Assembly (NCBI GenBank): GCA_046318675.1
Contig: JBKCUA010000015.1
Span: forward strand, 1-13,586
DNA: 13,586 bases
Source: JBKCUA01 sp046318675
Lineage (GTDB): Bacteria; Pseudomonadota; Alphaproteobacteria; JAJTHO01
Reading direction: 5' to 3'
Part shown: positions 13,448 to 13,586 of the stretch, piece after piece
How positions within the stretch are numbered: position 1 is the stretch's first letter
How the letters are laid out: each line of letters opens with the position of its first letter
Program-made: the position numbers and the translations under genes
Notes under the pieces: generated by a model
Seen by the model: the letters and a program-made list of their open reading frames with translations, nothing else
Databases searched by the model: none
What the model was told of the DNA's origin: nothing

Positions 13448-13582
13448 ATAGCGCGTTGCGTAATTAGCGGTAGACATTGATAAAGTCTTCAGCGCGCTAT
13501 AAGTTATTTTTGTTCGGCCATTCGGCCGCGGCACTTTGTGCCGTGCGCTGGTTGCAACTATACTTTTAATTGTGCAACCAGC
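13447..13582. repeat. Chain of four hairpins at the right edge
   Basis: Four inverted repeats follow one another. TATAGCGCG (13447-13455) pairs with CGCGCTATA (13493-13501), sharing a base with the terminator stem. A 5-bp stem lies at 13515-13528. CGGCAC/GTGCCG lies at 13529-13543. A perfect 10-bp stem, GCTGGTTGCA (13547-13556) with TGCAACCAGC (13573-13582), follows. I see no convincing reading frame or tRNA. This could be a structured non-coding RNA, a 3' untranslated region, or a palindromic repeat element cut by the window edge. Confidence 0.55.
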
Positions 13583-13586
13583 TATA

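Noticed and set aside
13447..13582. Hairpins considered as a tRNA or as the C-terminal end of a - strand gene
   Set aside because: No cloverleaf with a TTC arm can be drawn, and the one protein-like stretch (ending FINVYR before a stop) is blocked by an in-frame stop a few codons upstream.
1..13586. CRISPR arrays, defence genes, integrases or transposases
   Set aside because: No regularly spaced repeats and no matching protein motifs were seen on either strand; the only mobile DNA is non-coding.

Overview
The window looks chromosomal and most likely comes from an alphaproteobacterium. The main evidence is the NtrY/NtrX two-component pair, the alphaproteobacterial-type RlmB/TrmH methyltransferase and WYL-domain regulator, and a palindromic repeat of the widespread GTCATTGCGAG...ATCCAG type. 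I cannot name the genus. Base composition is patchy: accD and alaS are GC-rich, ntrY/ntrX and the chemotaxis receptor are intermediate, and the first gene (432-1328) is strikingly AT-rich.

Layout. Positions 1-233 are a nested palindromic repeat. Positions 257-1362 hold an AT-rich segment with one unrecognised membrane-anchored protein, bracketed by two near-identical 26-bp direct repeats. accD (1429-2349, + strand) has its own sigma70-type promoter. Directly after accD lies a textbook MITE: 20-bp perfect terminal inverted repeats immediately flanked by a perfect 10-bp target duplication. It is followed by a hexanucleotide tandem repeat and a small orphan gene (2871-3152) with a rho-independent terminator. 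Next comes a tight + strand run, alaS-ntrY-ntrX-rlmB (3283-10220), probably one transcript started by a promoter so close to the alaS ATG that the mRNA would be almost leaderless.

On the - strand, facing rlmB and overlapping its 3' end, is a three-gene coupled operon: an antibiotic-biosynthesis-monooxygenase-like protein, a WYL-domain HTH regulator and a DUF1905 protein. It is driven by a promoter whose -35 and spacer are covered by a perfect 9-5-9 palindrome, the likely autoregulatory operator. The last gene, also on the - strand, is a methyl-accepting chemotaxis receptor. The right edge (13412-13586) is a chain of hairpins ending in a - strand terminator; it belongs to a transcript entering from outside the window.

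How the genes relate: accD (fatty acid synthesis), alaS (tRNA charging) and rlmB (rRNA methylation) are housekeeping genes. ntrYX is a nitrogen/redox-related signalling pair sandwiched between two translation genes, an unusual setting. The observations most worth following are a perfect internal ribosome-binding sequence inside a hairpin in ntrY with an in-frame GTG beside it, the palindromic operator of the WYL operon, the clean MITE insertion, and the direct-repeat-flanked orphan gene. I saw no defence system, CRISPR array, integrase or complete IS.
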